A stretch of DNA of 64,000 nucleotides from Chrysopilus asiliformis (lineage: Eukaryota > Arthropoda > Insecta > Diptera > Rhagionidae), in assembly GCA_964034945.1 (NCBI GenBank), contig OZ035964.1, positions 8,883,942 through 8,947,941 of the forward strand. Reading direction: 5' to 3'. Position numbers and translations under genes: made by a program. Below, one piece after another: positions 23,478 through 35,409 of this stretch (positions are counted from its first letter, which is position 1; each line of letters starts with the position of its first letter). The notes under the pieces are model-generated. The model was not told the origin of the DNA and ran no database searches. It was given only the letters and a program-made list of their open reading frames with translations.

Positions 23478-23799
23478 AAGAAATTTTTCTTTAAAAAGGT
23501 TTTTTACTAAAAAAGGAGAAAATAATTTGTTGGTACTTGTATATCAGAAATAAAAGCAAAATAAATATTTATTTTATTTTTTATACCTTTATCTCGCTTT
23601 TATTTCTGATAGACAGTACCCCAAACAATTATTTTTTTCCTTTTTAGTGCTTTTTTTTAAAAAAATAAAAGCTTTTCAAATATTTTTTTTTGAATTTTTC
23701 TTTTATTTTATCCTTTTTAGTCATTTTTTATTTGATTAGCCTGACTAAAAATCCAAAATGAGGTCTGTCTTTCGCCACGCTTATATATAGTTTTTATAC
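23478..23799. other. AT-rich spacer, nothing recognised
   Basis: Homopolymer-rich; contains short inverted text (TTTATTTCTGATAGACAGTACC, cf. TACTTGTATATCAGAAATAAA at 23533) that may mark a small inverted-repeat insert. Confidence 0.35.
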
Positions 23800-24310
23800 C
23801 CGTATGGTGAAACCAAAGGGTATATTAACTTTGCCTTACCGTTTGTAACGCCAAGATCCCATCATCACACACAAAAATGAATTACACCAGTGTGTTTAGA
23901 ATGATGAAAATAATTAATTTCTGCATGTCCGTCCGTCTGTCTGTCCGTCTGTGTGTCTGCCTGTGGCGCGGATTGCGGGCGCACGGATTGAGCTAAAGAC
24001 TTGAAATTTTGCACAGATCCGTTTTTCGTAAAATGTGAGTCTAAGTTCGTTAATGGGCAAAAATGGACCATTAGGGGGGACCCCCCATACGAACGAAAAC
24101 GGTTTTTGTGAATATCTCAAAAACGGTGCATCTTATCAAAAAAGTGCAAGAACAAAAGTTATTTAGAATATAAAATAAATTTTAAAAATTCTTTTTGGAA
24201 AGTTTGACTTCAAAGTGGAATTTTGGTACAACTGTTCGAATTTTGATACGAATATCACCATACGGGTCTTCAATGATTGCCAGATTGGCAATTATAGCTT
24301 TTGTTATGTT
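23800..24310 (+). mobile_element. S-family repeat copy
   Basis: Has CCGTTTGTAACG, ACAAAAATGAATTACACCAG, a CCGTCTGTCTGTCCGTC tract and TTGAGCTAAAGACTTGAAAT, matching other S copies. Confidence 0.65.
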
Positions 24311-24619
24311 TCTCATTTGATTTTGACATTGGGACGGTGATCCACATATAACATTTTGTGTAATCAATTATCATACAATCTAAGCAACACCGCATACGAA
24401 CTAAATTTCCTAATACTTGCTTAAAGTGACGAAATTTAGATTTTATGACAACCCCATAAGATTTCATTTTGAATCAACCACTGAATTTTGTGGGCGAGAT
24501 GACCGACAAAAGTTAAATTCGATTGAACTTTTTACGGCTGCAAAGTTGGTCAGATTGATTATATACTGAAGCATAGAGTTCTATGAGTTTAAAATCTGAA
24601 ATGTCGTCGTAAATGTTGT

Positions 24620-24765
24620 GTTGGGCCAATTGCGATTACGATTTCGATTACGTTTCAGCTTCCTCGACCAATGAGATCAAAGATTTCATTTTCCTATCGT
24701 TGAAAGCTTTGATCTCGTTGAGAGGCTTCAATCGTAATCGCAATCGTTAATCTGAATTGGGCGTA
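24620..24765. mobile_element. PIF/Harbinger-like MITE, diverged copy
   Basis: A near-palindromic sequence (GCGATTACGATTTCGATTAC ... AATCGTAATCGCAATCG) ending CTGAATTGGGC. It is the same family as 30701-30840 and 43503-43665, but the left end is shortened. Confidence 0.6.
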
Positions 24766-24799
24766 AGACTATCGTATCTGTCTCAAGCTATCAAAATTG

Positions 24800-25900
24800 T
24801 TGCGGAAAATTTGAGAAAAAGGATAATCACGTTATCCTTACAGGACCTTCCGTTGTCCTTACAAACTTTTTGATGTTAGACAGACATATACGAAGGCAAG
24901 CTAAGTAAAAGTTTTTAAAAACGACGAAACTGAACAGAACCCCTTATTAACTTGTGATAACAGCGAAGTTTTTTGTTACGTAAAAAATTTTTTTTAAATA
25001 CAAAAAATAATAGTGTTCTCTGAAGTTTCGCACTGTAAAAACTTCCGAAAATTTTCCAGGATGTTGAAATTGAAAGAAATTGGATCTAAAAATGTGTCCG
25101 AACCATAGAGAAAAATTGTGGAAAAATTGTATTTTTGAAAGAATTCAAAAATATGGAAAAACTTGAAAAACAGATTCAAAAATTTGGAACAAAAAATGGC
25201 AAAAGGATTCAAAATGGAAAAAGGATCCAAAATGTCAAAATGTTAAAAAAAACTAATTCTGGGGTTTAGAAACGTCTCAAGATGCTAGACAAAAATGGTG
25301 GCGCTAAAACGGAATTTGAAAATTTGAGATAATCGAAAACCAAGCTTAAAAAGTTGAGAAAATTGAAAAAATTATTAAAAAATGTCACAATACCCTTGAA
25401 AAAATGGTGGCGGCAAAAATGGATTCGAAAACTTGGTAAAGCCGTGAAAACAATGAAAAAAAAATCAAGATTTTAATAAAACCATTTATAATGTTTAAAA
25501 AAGGTCTTAAAACCTTAAAAAACGAAAACATTGCGACTGAAAAAGGATTCAAGAACCTGGTGATGGTGGAAAAGGATTTCAAAATATTCAAAAAGTTTTT
25601 GTGTGGTTGAAAAGAGGCATAAAAATCCCTACCGGGCTTTAAAATGATATTAAACTATTTGTGTGACCAAAAGAAGAGTAAAAATCACTCGTTTTTTTAG
25701 TGGCTAAAAAATTGGGTTTAAAAGATTAAAAAAAAAACTTGAAAAAATACTAAATACTGTCCATAAAGAATGTCACGCTAATTCTGGTCTTTTTGGACCC
25801 CCAATCCCTCTCCCCTAGTTTTTATTTATCGCGATTTTTTTTGCAAGAGATTTCATATTGCAGTCACAGTGCCGGACAAACTTCGCTCTCTCTTCCCTAA
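24800..25900. other. Purine-rich tract, no gene
   Basis: From about 25010 to 25760 the plus strand is strongly A+G biased, with recurring phrases such as GGATTCAAAA, GAAAAATTG and ATGGTGGCG. It reads as degenerate short-period sequence, not as exons. Similar text resumes at about 27030-27360, beyond the 25906-26992 insert. Confidence 0.45.
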
Positions 25901-25905
25901 AAGTC

Positions 25906-26992
25906 CCCAAGCAACCAGATAAGGCATGATGACTTGGATTAGGGCGTGGTGTCTTAAAATTGATCGTTACGACCACACCAAGACCAGCGAATCCACCTTA
26001 TAAGGCGTGATGCCTTTCAAGGCTTTTGCAGTGGTCGTCAAGCGGTCCGAGTGACCTAAATATATGCCCTGATAGTCTTAATGTTCGAATGCCTTGTTTT
26101 GGCTTCCATGGTCGTAGTGTCCTCCAGACGCCTTCATAGTCGTCCTGCCTTATAAGACCAACCTTCCACCTTTCGTCCACGAAATGTCTTATAGGGCATA
26201 ATGCCTTTGAGAACACTCCAATGCCCTATTTGAGAATGCTTCGAGCATGCGCAGATGAATATCTGCTTCGAGTTTATTTCTAGCATACTTCGAATATGCT
26301 TCTAGCATTCACGGCGCGAGCCGCCATGACGTTCATCGAAATGGAAAAAAAAACATTCCTACTGAAAATTTAAAATCTGTTTTTAAAGCACAATATGGAA
26401 AAACATCGAATAAAAAGTAATTTTACGTGTTTGGGTACACATCATAACTTTATTTTTACAAAAATTTTATTAAAATCGAATAAAAAAGAAAAATCTTTGA
26501 ATAAATAATTTTCAAATTATATCACTAAAATCGAGAATTGCTACGGCCAACGTAAATAGAGCTCCTGGCAAAACCACTTTCTACATAAACTTTAAATCGC
26601 ATGTGAATTGTGACAATAAAATCCACAAAAAACCTTAACATCACCGTATGAAATTATTTTGAACGTTTTTTTCCACAAAATATATCCATTAAACTTTATG
26701 ATTCTTGTCTTATCTTTCTCTCCTCATGCGGCCTATAGAATAGAGAAAGACAAATAATGTCGCCAGATGAAATGTCAAAAAAATATTTCGTCATGGTAAA
26801 ACAAGGCCCTATTCTGGCCTTCAAAGTCGTGATGCCTTATAGGGCGTGAAATAGGGCACTTCGTGGTCCGGCGGACCTTCCCCACTGTCGACGATAGTTC
26901 GACCTAGAGTCGACAAAGTCGTGGGCCTTACGACCAATAGGGACGCCTTTGAAGACGAAGTGTCCACTTTACGACCTATAAGGTTACTTGGG
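25906..26992. mobile_element. ~1.1 kb TIR element with subterminal repeats
   Basis: The ends CCCAAGCAACC and GGTTACTTGGG are inverted copies with one difference. Inside, short modules of the type AAGGCGTGATGCCTT and CTTATAGGGCATAATGCC recur in both orientations near both ends. The middle (about 26330-26760) is AT-rich. No transposase frame is visible. It is inserted in purine-rich sequence. Confidence 0.5.
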
Positions 26993-27780
26993 TCTGGAGT
27001 ATTTTATGAACATCGCCCTTTAAATATTTGAAAAATAAAATGAGAAACCGTTTTGTGGCTAGTAAAAATTTTTGAAAGCTTGGGATTTTTTAGCTTTTGC
27101 TAAAAAAAGGGAATTGGAATCGTTTTCCTGTGACTGAAAAGGGTTTTTTCGAGGATTTAGAGAAAAATCCCGCTTACAAAAGCTTCAAAATTGTGAAAAA
27201 AAAAAATTGAAAAGCTTGAAAAAATTTAAAAAGCTTGAAAAAATTGTTTGGACAGAAACGACTTTTCAGAAAGATTTCCGTTGGCTAAACACTTTTTCAA
27301 GGGATGGAAAACATCCAGTGTTTGATTTCCGCTTTAAAAATACCAAAAAAAAAACATTATCCGGGAAATATTTTTTGCACAGAAAACTCCTGTCTTTAAA
27401 TAATATTAATTGTTATTGCATTTGATATCGATCTAAAATGGTTTTTTTTCATTGTAAATCCAACTGATAACGGGAAGGGAGAAATTTTGATTAGCGTGTT
27501 TGCGATTAATTAAAAATACGATGGAGTGTCTCTTTTTCACATTCTCGTAATTTTCATCTTTTATAAAAACCAAAGAACTAAAACCTTGTACTTAAAACTC
27601 CTAGAGTAGCAATTATGTAATTGCGAGCACTTGTTTAAACATTTTAATTACCTAAAAATCGAAAAAAAGAAATTATTTTTATTCCAATAATGGCTCATAA
27701 TCACGAATGCCGTACAGATTCTACTAATAAAAGCGTTTCATTGATTTCGCTGATCATATAGAATGTATTTTCCTAACAGG
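26993..27780. other. No supported gene; possible 5' region of next gene
   Basis: A-rich to about 27360. TTTTCCTAACAG at 27768-27779 just before the next ATG would work as a splice acceptor, so an untranslated first exon may lie here. I cannot place it. Confidence 0.4.
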
Positions 27781-28616
27781 ATGGTAACTTGGGTGATTTT
27801 AGGCGAATTTCTGGCCGTTACTTCAGTGATTTTGGTGTGTTTTTAATGGTTTTTTTTTAAATTTCAATGCAGTTAGAATTGGAGTTTTTGAATTTTTGAT
27901 AAAATTTTCACCTAACTGTTAAGAATCTTTGCAGAGAAATATTAATTTGGATCGTATTTTCCTGTGTTTTCTTGAAGGCCGCGCCGATTTCGAATGAAAA
28001 ACCGTCAATTTTCGAATTTCTAGTGGATCGCCATAAGCGGGATGTTGGCGAGGATATACAATTCGCCGCCCTTAATGCGGCCGGGGCTGCCCTCGATGCA
28101 TGGGGGCAGGGTGTCAGTATGGGAAGCGCACAAAATGTCAGTGTTTTCGGAATGAAGGGAAGTTTCGATAAGAATTTCTCTGTTAGTGGGAATAAAAGAC
28201 GCAAACGTCGCTCGATTGATGGAAACCGTATGCCAAGATCACCATGCCAGGGTAAGAATCGAGAAAGTACTACCGTTCGAAGTGAAGAACTGCAAAATTC
28301 CGAAGCTGCCGATGCTAGAAATCCGCGAAACGCCAAGGATTGGGAAAATTTCAGCATTGAAGATTCGCAGGATACAAACGATTTCGCTGCTAATACTTTT
28401 GCTAGCTTAAATGTTGAGCCCTTCACGTTTTCTCGTCTAAAACGACAATCGGAGGTGGAAACTTCGCCCAATGATGACGAAACCGTACAAAAAACCAAAT
28501 CCGTTTTCAAGAAAATCGTCAATCAGATTAAGGAGGCATTCGAGAGTATCGTAAATCGAATAGCGCAAACATTTAATACAACATTCAATTCGGCTAGCAG
28601 TAATCAATCATCATAA
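27781..28616 (+). CDS. Secreted precursor with furin-type sites (novel)
   Basis: Two exons, 27781-27834 and 27978-28616, give 230 residues. Exon 1 encodes MVTWVILGEFLAVTSVIL, a hydrophobic signal-like start, and ends at a GTGTGT donor in phase 0. Exon 2 follows TTTTCTTGAAG and begins AAPISNEKPS in the same phase. The body has three basic processing sites: RHKR (36-39), KRRKRR (91-96) and RLKR (171-174). These would release a ~50-residue Ala/Gly-rich peptide (DVGEDIQFAALNAAG...), a ~78-residue polar acidic segment with the only cysteine of exon 2, and a C-terminal ~56-residue piece with an amphipathic, helix-like VFKKIVNQIKEAFESIVNRI. This layout fits a prohormone, antimicrobial or other furin-processed secretory precursor. 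I do not recognise the family. Weak points are exon 1 (only 18 codons) and its donor. An R element starts 3-4 bp after the stop, so it supplies the 3' UTR. Confidence 0.65.
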
Positions 28617-28619
28617 GTA

Positions 28620-29580
28620 AAAATATTTGATAAAATATCAGCACATGACTTTCTTATACAAAATCTACGTTTCAGCACAATTTATTACCTGACGAATAAA
28701 ATATTAGTTTACATAAAAATATGAATTTTTTATTTTACAAAATCTGAAATATATCGATAACGGTAAAATATTTCGATTTACGGTAAAGGGTGAAAATGTA
28801 GAAAATTTTCATAACAATAATTCTGCCTTTAATAGTCGAAAGTCCGTTAGTTTGCAAGCAATGTGCAAAAATCTATTTTTTTTATAAACTTTAATGATAT
28901 TTTGATAACGGTAAAATATAGCAGACAACGGCAAACATTATTTTCTTTAATTCATTTCATGCATTGACCTGTCGAAAAGCCGTTTTTTCGAGATAATCAC
29001 AAAAAACTATTTTTTTCCAAAACAACGGTATATCTAGATATCAGTTTGAGATATCGAGGTGTACTGAAAGAGAAAAATGTAGAAAATTTTACTATCTTCA
29101 AGTTTTGTCATACATAAGGCTATTGAAACACTCGTAGTTTTGGAGTAAATCGCGAAAAACCAAATTGCGATTTTTAAAAAAAGCCGCCATATTGGTTACT
29201 TCCGGTTAACAGATTTCCACCAAAAGTTGATGGGATCGTCCCTAAACATACAGAAATTTCACGGCTTTAGCTCCAGTAGTTTTTGAGAAATCTTTTACAC
29301 AGGCTGATAGACCGACAGACTGACAGATAGACAGACAGACAGACAGAAAGATATTTTTGTAATATGATTCCAATCGACTCAGGAGTGCTCGGGAATTGTT
29401 TTTTTTAGGCAAAATAAAGGGGTTGAAATTTTTCATAAATACAATAATTTATTATACAGTAGAATCCCGATAATTCGTACCCCGATAATTCGTATATCCC
29501 GCTAATTCGTATGAATTTGCTGGTCGCTTGAAATACGAATTATCGGGATTCTACTGTACTACGTATAAGAAAGTAAAAAA
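28620..29580 (+). mobile_element. R-family element in 3' UTR position
   Basis: Full-length copy from AAAATATTTGATAAAATATC to CTACGTATAAGAAAGTAAAA, with GACA tract at 29310-29346. It begins directly after the stop codon of the preceding gene. A pogo-like MITE sits at its right end. Confidence 0.75.
29455..29558. mobile_element. pogo-like MITE (100 bp)
   Basis: Insert 29457-29556 has exact 23-bp ends beginning CAGTAGAATCCCGATAATTC, with TA on each side. Such CAGTRGAA...ATAATTCG ends and a TA target are typical of pogo/Tigger elements. The uninterrupted R text TTATACTACGTAT in another copy gives the empty site. Confidence 0.85.
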
Positions 29581-30038
29581 CCATTTACCTGACTCTGAAA
29601 AAAAGCATAGATTTATGGGACATTTGGGGATTAAAACAGGTATAAATGTTTAAAAAAAGTTTATTGCAAATCTAATCATTCTGGATTTTTTTTTAAAAAC
29701 TATTATTATATTGTACTAATAATTAATTTAAATTGTTTTTTATTGTAATTCATTTACAAATAATAAAATATGTTTTTCTTCTCCATAAATTACATGTTTT
29801 TGTTGTCTTGTATTTCTTTTTTGTAAAAATTTCGACGGTTGTTTTAATTTCAATTTCTTTGTACAAATAAGTAAATATGTAGAATTTTTAAATATAAAAA
29901 AAAAACAAAATAAAACAAACGTACGAGAATTAATGTGGATATGTTATGAAATTAAAGAAAGAAAACAAAACAAAAAAAAAAACAACGGCAATTTTAGTCA
30001 ATCTACATAGAATTTGTTGGTAGATTCACAATATTAGC
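29581..30038. other. ZIP9 3' untranslated region, AT-rich
   Basis: Sequence downstream (minus strand) of the ZIP9 stop, with several TTTATT (AATAAA on the sense strand) candidates. The real poly(A) site cannot be chosen. Confidence 0.4.
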
Positions 30039-33000
30039 CTAATGATGATGACCAAATGTGATAACAAGTGGCAAGAGAGCACCGCATATCATAATGAATA
30101 GCTCTGTATTACGGAGTCCAGAATATCCAGCTTTCGATGGCTGGATGGTTGCCGATCCTTCCTCAATCAAATGACTATAATGAGCCTGCGTTGTTGAAGA
30201 TGATGGCGTACCAACGGGCGATGAATGCGGTCTATGATGACCGCCGGTGTTTTGTGTTAATTCCGGCAGTACATGAACCGTAGCAACATATAGGAATGTT
30301 CCAGCTGAGAATAACATCGCGATACCGGTTGCATTTACCGAATTCAATGTTTCTTTCTGCTCCTGTCCAATACCGAAATACGTTAATAGCGTTAGCAACG
30401 GTGCTGATAATGAGAATATCGCAAGATGTTTTCGTATTCGCTGTCTATCAATGCCCTCGTGTAGCAAGAAACTAACTAGACCGAATGCGGCTGGTGCTTT
30501 GTGCAACATTATCGCCAAAAATACAATCATTTCGACATCCTGATGGCTAGTTGTGGCAGCAGCGCCAAGTGCGACTCCATCAGCTTAATTTCAGTTAAAG
30601 AAAATAAAAAACCATATCAAAATCGTCCAAATACAAAAAGAACCCATTCGGAGAAGAGATGGTTTCGGTCACTGCAAACTTGTACAGATCGATTGTCTTA
30701 AGCCCAATTCAGACTAACGATTGCGATTGAAGCTTCTCGACCAATGAGATCAAAGTTTTCAACGATACGCACATGAAAGCTTTGATCTCATTAGTCGAGA
30801 AATTTCAATCGTAATCGCAATTGTTAGTCTGAATTGGGCTTTAAACACGTCACTTCGCGTGACTCGAAATCGCCTATTGTTGTTGGTGCAGAACATCAAA
30901 GACAACAGGCAAATTTCGGGTCAACCAAAGTGACGCGTCTAAGTACAGGCGCGCATCGGATTGGCAAGAGCTGAAGTGGCAATTTCAGTTTTTAAAATGC
31001 GTACAAACCAATATGGGAGCTTGCAACGAATTGTATTTCGACTTTTTTACTACTTGCCTTTTTCTACTTAGATCTATTACGTTGCATGCTGAAATACTAG
31101 TTTAAAGATGTTTTAAAAACACAAATTGCCACTTCGTCACCATTCCACATGCTTGCCACCGCGGTGCGCGCCTCCAGTAAAACAATCGACCTGAAAATCT
31201 TTCCATGCAACAAGTCGGGATAAGAAATTTCTTGGAATCATGCAACTAGGGATAAAAGTAAGGCGAAAAACTTTGAGCTAGAAATTGGGGAAAAAGCTGA
31301 AAAGGAAGAGGAGCGATAGGGCAAATTTTTGGTTATCCCATAGTCCAAAAATTCAGTTATAAATACACGTTCAAAATTGTAAGGAAATCTAGCAAGCAAT
31401 TTATTAGTAGCAAAAGAAAATTTAATGTAAACAGCACATGACTTTCTTATACAAAATCTACATCTATGCACGATTTCCACTATAACCCGACGTACAAAAA
31501 AAAACATTTACTATTATTTGACAATTTTCGGGCTTTTGGTCATATTGGAATATTTTTGCTTCTATCGAAACCATTTCTATTCAAGTACCATATGTCTCAT
31601 GGCCACAATTGAATAATGCAATGAAATTCATTTACGGTAAAACACAAAAATGTAGAGCATTTTAGTATATAGCATCTTTAACTTTTTTTTTTTTCGAAAT
31701 ACCATTTGAAAGCAATTCTCAGAAATCATTTTTTTTTGATATGATAATATTTCGATAACGGTAAAAGTTATCGGATAACGGTGAAAGACAAAATTGTCGG
31801 AAATGCTATTCTATTCAATTCATCTCGTACGTAGACCTGTTAAAAACCCGTTATTTTTCGAGGTAATCGCGATAAACTGATTTTTTTAATCAAAATAACG
31901 GTATATCTCGACAACTGCTTGAGATACAAAGTTCTAGTAAAAGACGAAAATGTAGGAAATCCAAGTTTTGTCGTACTTAAGACTACTGAAAAATGCGCAG
32001 TTTTGGAGTAAACAGCAAAAAACGAACTTACGATTCTCAAAAAGCTGCCATTTTGATTACCTTCGGTTAACGGATTTCCGTTCGTCCCATTCTAGGACCA
32101 AACGTGTCTGTAAAATTTCATGGCTCTAGCTCTATTCGTTTTGGAGAAATCTTGTACACAGACTGACGGACAAATTGACAGAAAGACAGACTGACAGAAC
32201 AACACTTTTGTAATGTTTTTTAGGTAAAATTAAGAGGTTGAAATTTTTCATGAATACAATGCTTTTTTATATTTCGTAGAAGAGAGTAAAAACTAGCAAG
32301 TGGTGGAGAAATTCAAAGCATCTGTCGAACTAGGCGAGGAAGGGGTGAGGGTGAGAGAGAGAGAGAGGAAGGATTTTTGGTTATCTTATATCACACAGTC
32401 CCGACATTTCTCATGCAAAATTTCAAATCAGTCTGCAAAAACACGTAAATGGATGGAAAATAAGGATACAGGAATCCGACTTTTTAACAAATTTCTAACT
32501 AACAAACACACTCAAATTTCTGTAGATTAATTGAGAAAAAAAAACTGTATAAGTACCTGCTGCATGAACAACCAGGCCTAATGTTGCGGTTATATTTCGA
32601 TCTGTCGGCTTATCGTTCCGTCGTGATGAAATCTGATCGACGAACATCATGAAAATGAACCCTAGAAAGAAATTCAATGACGACTGCTGATATTTAAAAA
32701 TGGAGCTGTTCGTGAAATACGTATCGAAGAAAATGTTGTGAAAAGCTGACGCGAATTTCACGTTAAACTCCAAAACATAGACGGTGGGTGGCATTGAGGA
32801 TACTAACCTAGGACAAGTGATAATCCAATCGTCCTTGAATGATCGTCATCGTCAGAATCTTCAATATGTTGTGGCTTGAAACCCGCTCCGGCTTCGATGC
32901 CATCCGAATCGATTGTATTTGAGATCCCTTGCGCTTTGGACACTGACGGCACCAGATGGACGTGATTGCTCTCGTACAGTGCGCGTATACCCTCAGGAAT

Positions 33001-33233
33001 TATCACAGTCAGAGCGGTGCCAACAAGGAGTCCAGCTCCAAAAACAGTCACGACTTTCAGCTTCTCCTGTGGGCGGGCGCAGGAAATTGTGTTTAATTCG
33101 GTGAAAAACGTTTTATGATCGGGAAAATTTTACTTACCTCGGATAAATTGACTACCAGAGGTATGTTACCGGCCAAGTAGGAGCCCACTAGCATCACAAT
33201 CACTAGTAAAATCAGCATAAATGTCTCTTCCAT
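30039..33233 (-). CDS. Zip102B: Zinc transporter ZIP9 (SLC39A9 family)
   Basis: Four exons: 33138-33233, 32808-33066, 32557-32661 and 30039-30583. All introns are GT-AG (71, 146 and 1973 bp). They give 334 residues; human ZIP9 is about 307. The start is the ATG before [20 protein letters not shown], the first membrane helix. Further on come [20 protein letters not shown] (helix 2), a variable acidic loop (EDSDDDDHS), [10 protein letters not shown] (helix 3), the zinc-site helix [16 protein letters not shown], then [19 protein letters not shown], both diagnostic of ZIP9, and [20 protein letters not shown]. The C-terminus is GHHH. ZIP9 proteins move zinc from Golgi or across the plasma membrane into the cytosol. 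The extra length is mostly a His/Ser-rich loop before the last helix. Intron 3 holds an R element and a MITE. The gene is head to head with VPS29. Symbol follows the Drosophila orthologue. Confidence 0.93.
30698..30843. mobile_element. PIF/Harbinger-like MITE in ZIP9 intron 3
   Basis: Insert 30701-30840 has ends AGCCCAATTCAGACTAACGA and the inverse, is nearly palindromic throughout, and is flanked by TTA (30698-30700, 30841-30843). A 3-bp TTA/TAA duplication is typical of PIF/Harbinger. Confidence 0.8.
31385..32290 (+). mobile_element. R-family element in ZIP9 intron 3
   Basis: Carries the R phrases AACAGCACATGACTTTCTTA, CGATAACGGTAAAAG, GAAATCTTGTACACAGACTG and TTCGTAGAAGAGAGTAAAAA. It lies antisense to ZIP9. 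Confidence 0.7.
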
Positions 33234-34585
33234 TGTGGTTTTTTGTCTTAAAAACTATCTAATTTGGCGGAATGTCTAATCTTGAGATTGAATTCGATGC
33301 GAATTTCGATGATGGGTTGATGCCCCCGGGCTGGTGGTTTCTCTTATTTGTTTTTTTCCCTTTTTTTTATCACCCCACAAAATCTTAGCTGTACAAATTA
33401 AAAGAAATACGACGTGGACTTGTTTTTGATGAGAATTTTTATTCGGTCGAACCGACTAGGCATACTTAAATCAATTTCACTTCCTATCACTAGGCTTTTT
33501 TCGCTGCATTGACATTTTTTCTTGTTTTCCACAGTTCGCTTTTATTTTCCTTGAAAATTTCTGCAAAGTAGAAAGGAATTCAGACAAAAAAAAAACAACA
33601 AAAATTTTTGTTGACGTTTTACCTTTTGATGTTTCGCGTTTTGCTCGTGGGAAAATGAAATTTTCGAGCCGCCAACTAAGCGATATGTAAATAAAACACT
33701 CGTTTTTTCGTTTTACGGCATTTATGGTGCTTAATTTGTTTATTTAACCAGCAATTCCGAATAAAAAGTAAGATACGAAAACCCCCCCATCGACGACCAT
33801 TCGGAAAATTGAGTGAAAACTGAAAACCGCGCGACCTTCACTCCGCAACTGTCACTCGCGACTTCTGTTATACGTGGAACCGGAGACTCAAACCGTGAAT
33901 TCATTGATTTTCCATTTTATTCTCATACGAAATGAAAATCAACTGTAATTAGCTCACTCACGGCACAGTTTCGCATCGCCTAGGTATGATTTTTCTCACT
34001 ACTGCCCCAGAGATTGCGTTGATATTATTCAATTTTGTTATTTTCACTTTTTTTTTCCGGAAAACCCCTTTTATTTTGAAAACAAAAAATAAATTTTCCA
34101 TTCCGAATTTTCCACCCACGAGTTCCTCTCTCACAAATTCGACAATGGGGAAAATCACTTCAAATATTTTTGTCTCTAAACTTATAGTTTCACTCGTATG
34201 ACTTCAGCATACGGTTGATATTGGAATGACACGAGTAAAAAAAAACTTTTTACCACCGTATTTCGTGTTTAAATAAATTCCCTCAGTCTGTAAGTCAATG
34301 GGAAACTATAAAGACAATTTTTCTAAACTATAAATCATAATAAATTCGATAATTTTTATGCAAAACATTTTTTCTCGCTGCGGTACTTGTTTGAAACATT
34401 GGCACTGCTGTCGCGGAGTTTCGTTTTTCCGCCACCGGGTGGCGCAATAATATGTTCTAAAGTGACATGGCGTCGATCTGATAAGAAATCTGGAAGGTTT
34501 TTATTTCGTCTTTTCCAATAGTTTTTCAACGAATTTCTTGAGAGATCTACGATAATTCGTCGCACGAAACTGCAATCTTTCGGAA
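33234..34585. promoter_or_regulatory. Shared ZIP9/VPS29 upstream region
   Basis: 1.35 kb between two divergently oriented start codons. No repeat family member is seen here, unlike almost every other intergenic stretch, which fits a constrained divergent promoter. Individual promoter elements are not identifiable. Confidence 0.5.
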
Positions 34586-35409
34586 ATGGTAAGTTGTGCT
34601 AGTGTGAATTTTTTTTCTTGCCTAGAATTCTAATCGCCTCGGTGGGGCGTTTTTTCCAGTTAGTTCTGGTACTTGGTGACTTGCACATTCCCCACAGATG
34701 CAGCAGTTTGCCGGCAAAATTCAAGAAACTCCTTGTGCCAGGACGAATTCATCATATTTTGTGCACCGGGAATCTCTGTACGAAAGAGTCCTTCGATTAT
34801 CTGAAAACGCTGGCCAACGATGTTCATATTGTGAGGGGCGACTTTGATGAGGTGAGCTTTTTTTCGCGCCACCCTTTGAGAGACTTCCGGCCAAACTTTG
34901 ATTTCAATTGATTTCTTTCAGAATCTTAACTATCCGGAACAGAAAGTCGTAACCGTTGGACAGTTTCGTATTGGTTTATCGCATGGCCACCAAGTAAGTT
35001 GAAAAAATATTGTCAGAAATTTGATAAATTCAATTCGTGATGACGAAATCGCTTGGCCCGCTTCGCTTCAGGTGGTCCCATGGGGCGATCCGGAATCGCT
35101 GGCTCTCATTCAACGGCAATTAGACGTCGATATACTGATATCCGGCCACACGCATAAATTCGAAGCGTACGAACATGAGAATAAGTTTTATATAAATCCG
35201 GGCTCAGCTACTGGTGCCTATAATCCACTAGACACGTACGTTTTTTTTCTTCAAATATTTGAATTTTCAATTAAAGTGATTTCTCCCACAGATCTGTTAT
35301 CCCATCGTTTGTTTTAATGGATATACAGAGTACAACTGTCGTTACCTACGTTTATCAGCTAATTGGCGACGAGGTGAAAGTCGAACGAATCGAGTATAAA
35401 AAGATTTAA
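34586..35409 (+). CDS. Vps29: Retromer subunit VPS29
   Basis: Five exons: 34586-34588 (ATG only), 34660-34851, 34922-34993, 35072-35235 and 35292-35409. All introns are GT-AG and short (56-78 bp). They give 182 residues, the same length as human VPS29. The fold is that of a metallophosphoesterase: [13 protein letters not shown] at the start, [21 protein letters not shown], then [31 protein letters not shown] and a C-terminal [20 protein letters not shown]. The GNLC motif lacks the catalytic His found in active phosphatases (GNH), as expected for a VPS29 scaffold. VPS29 binds VPS35 in retromer and Commander/retriever-type complexes on endosomes and recruits regulators such as TBC1D5. The tiny first exon with only the Met codon is needed to give the conserved MLVLVLGD start. 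Decayed copies of exon 4 and intron 3 lie 3-4 kb downstream. Confidence 0.97.
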
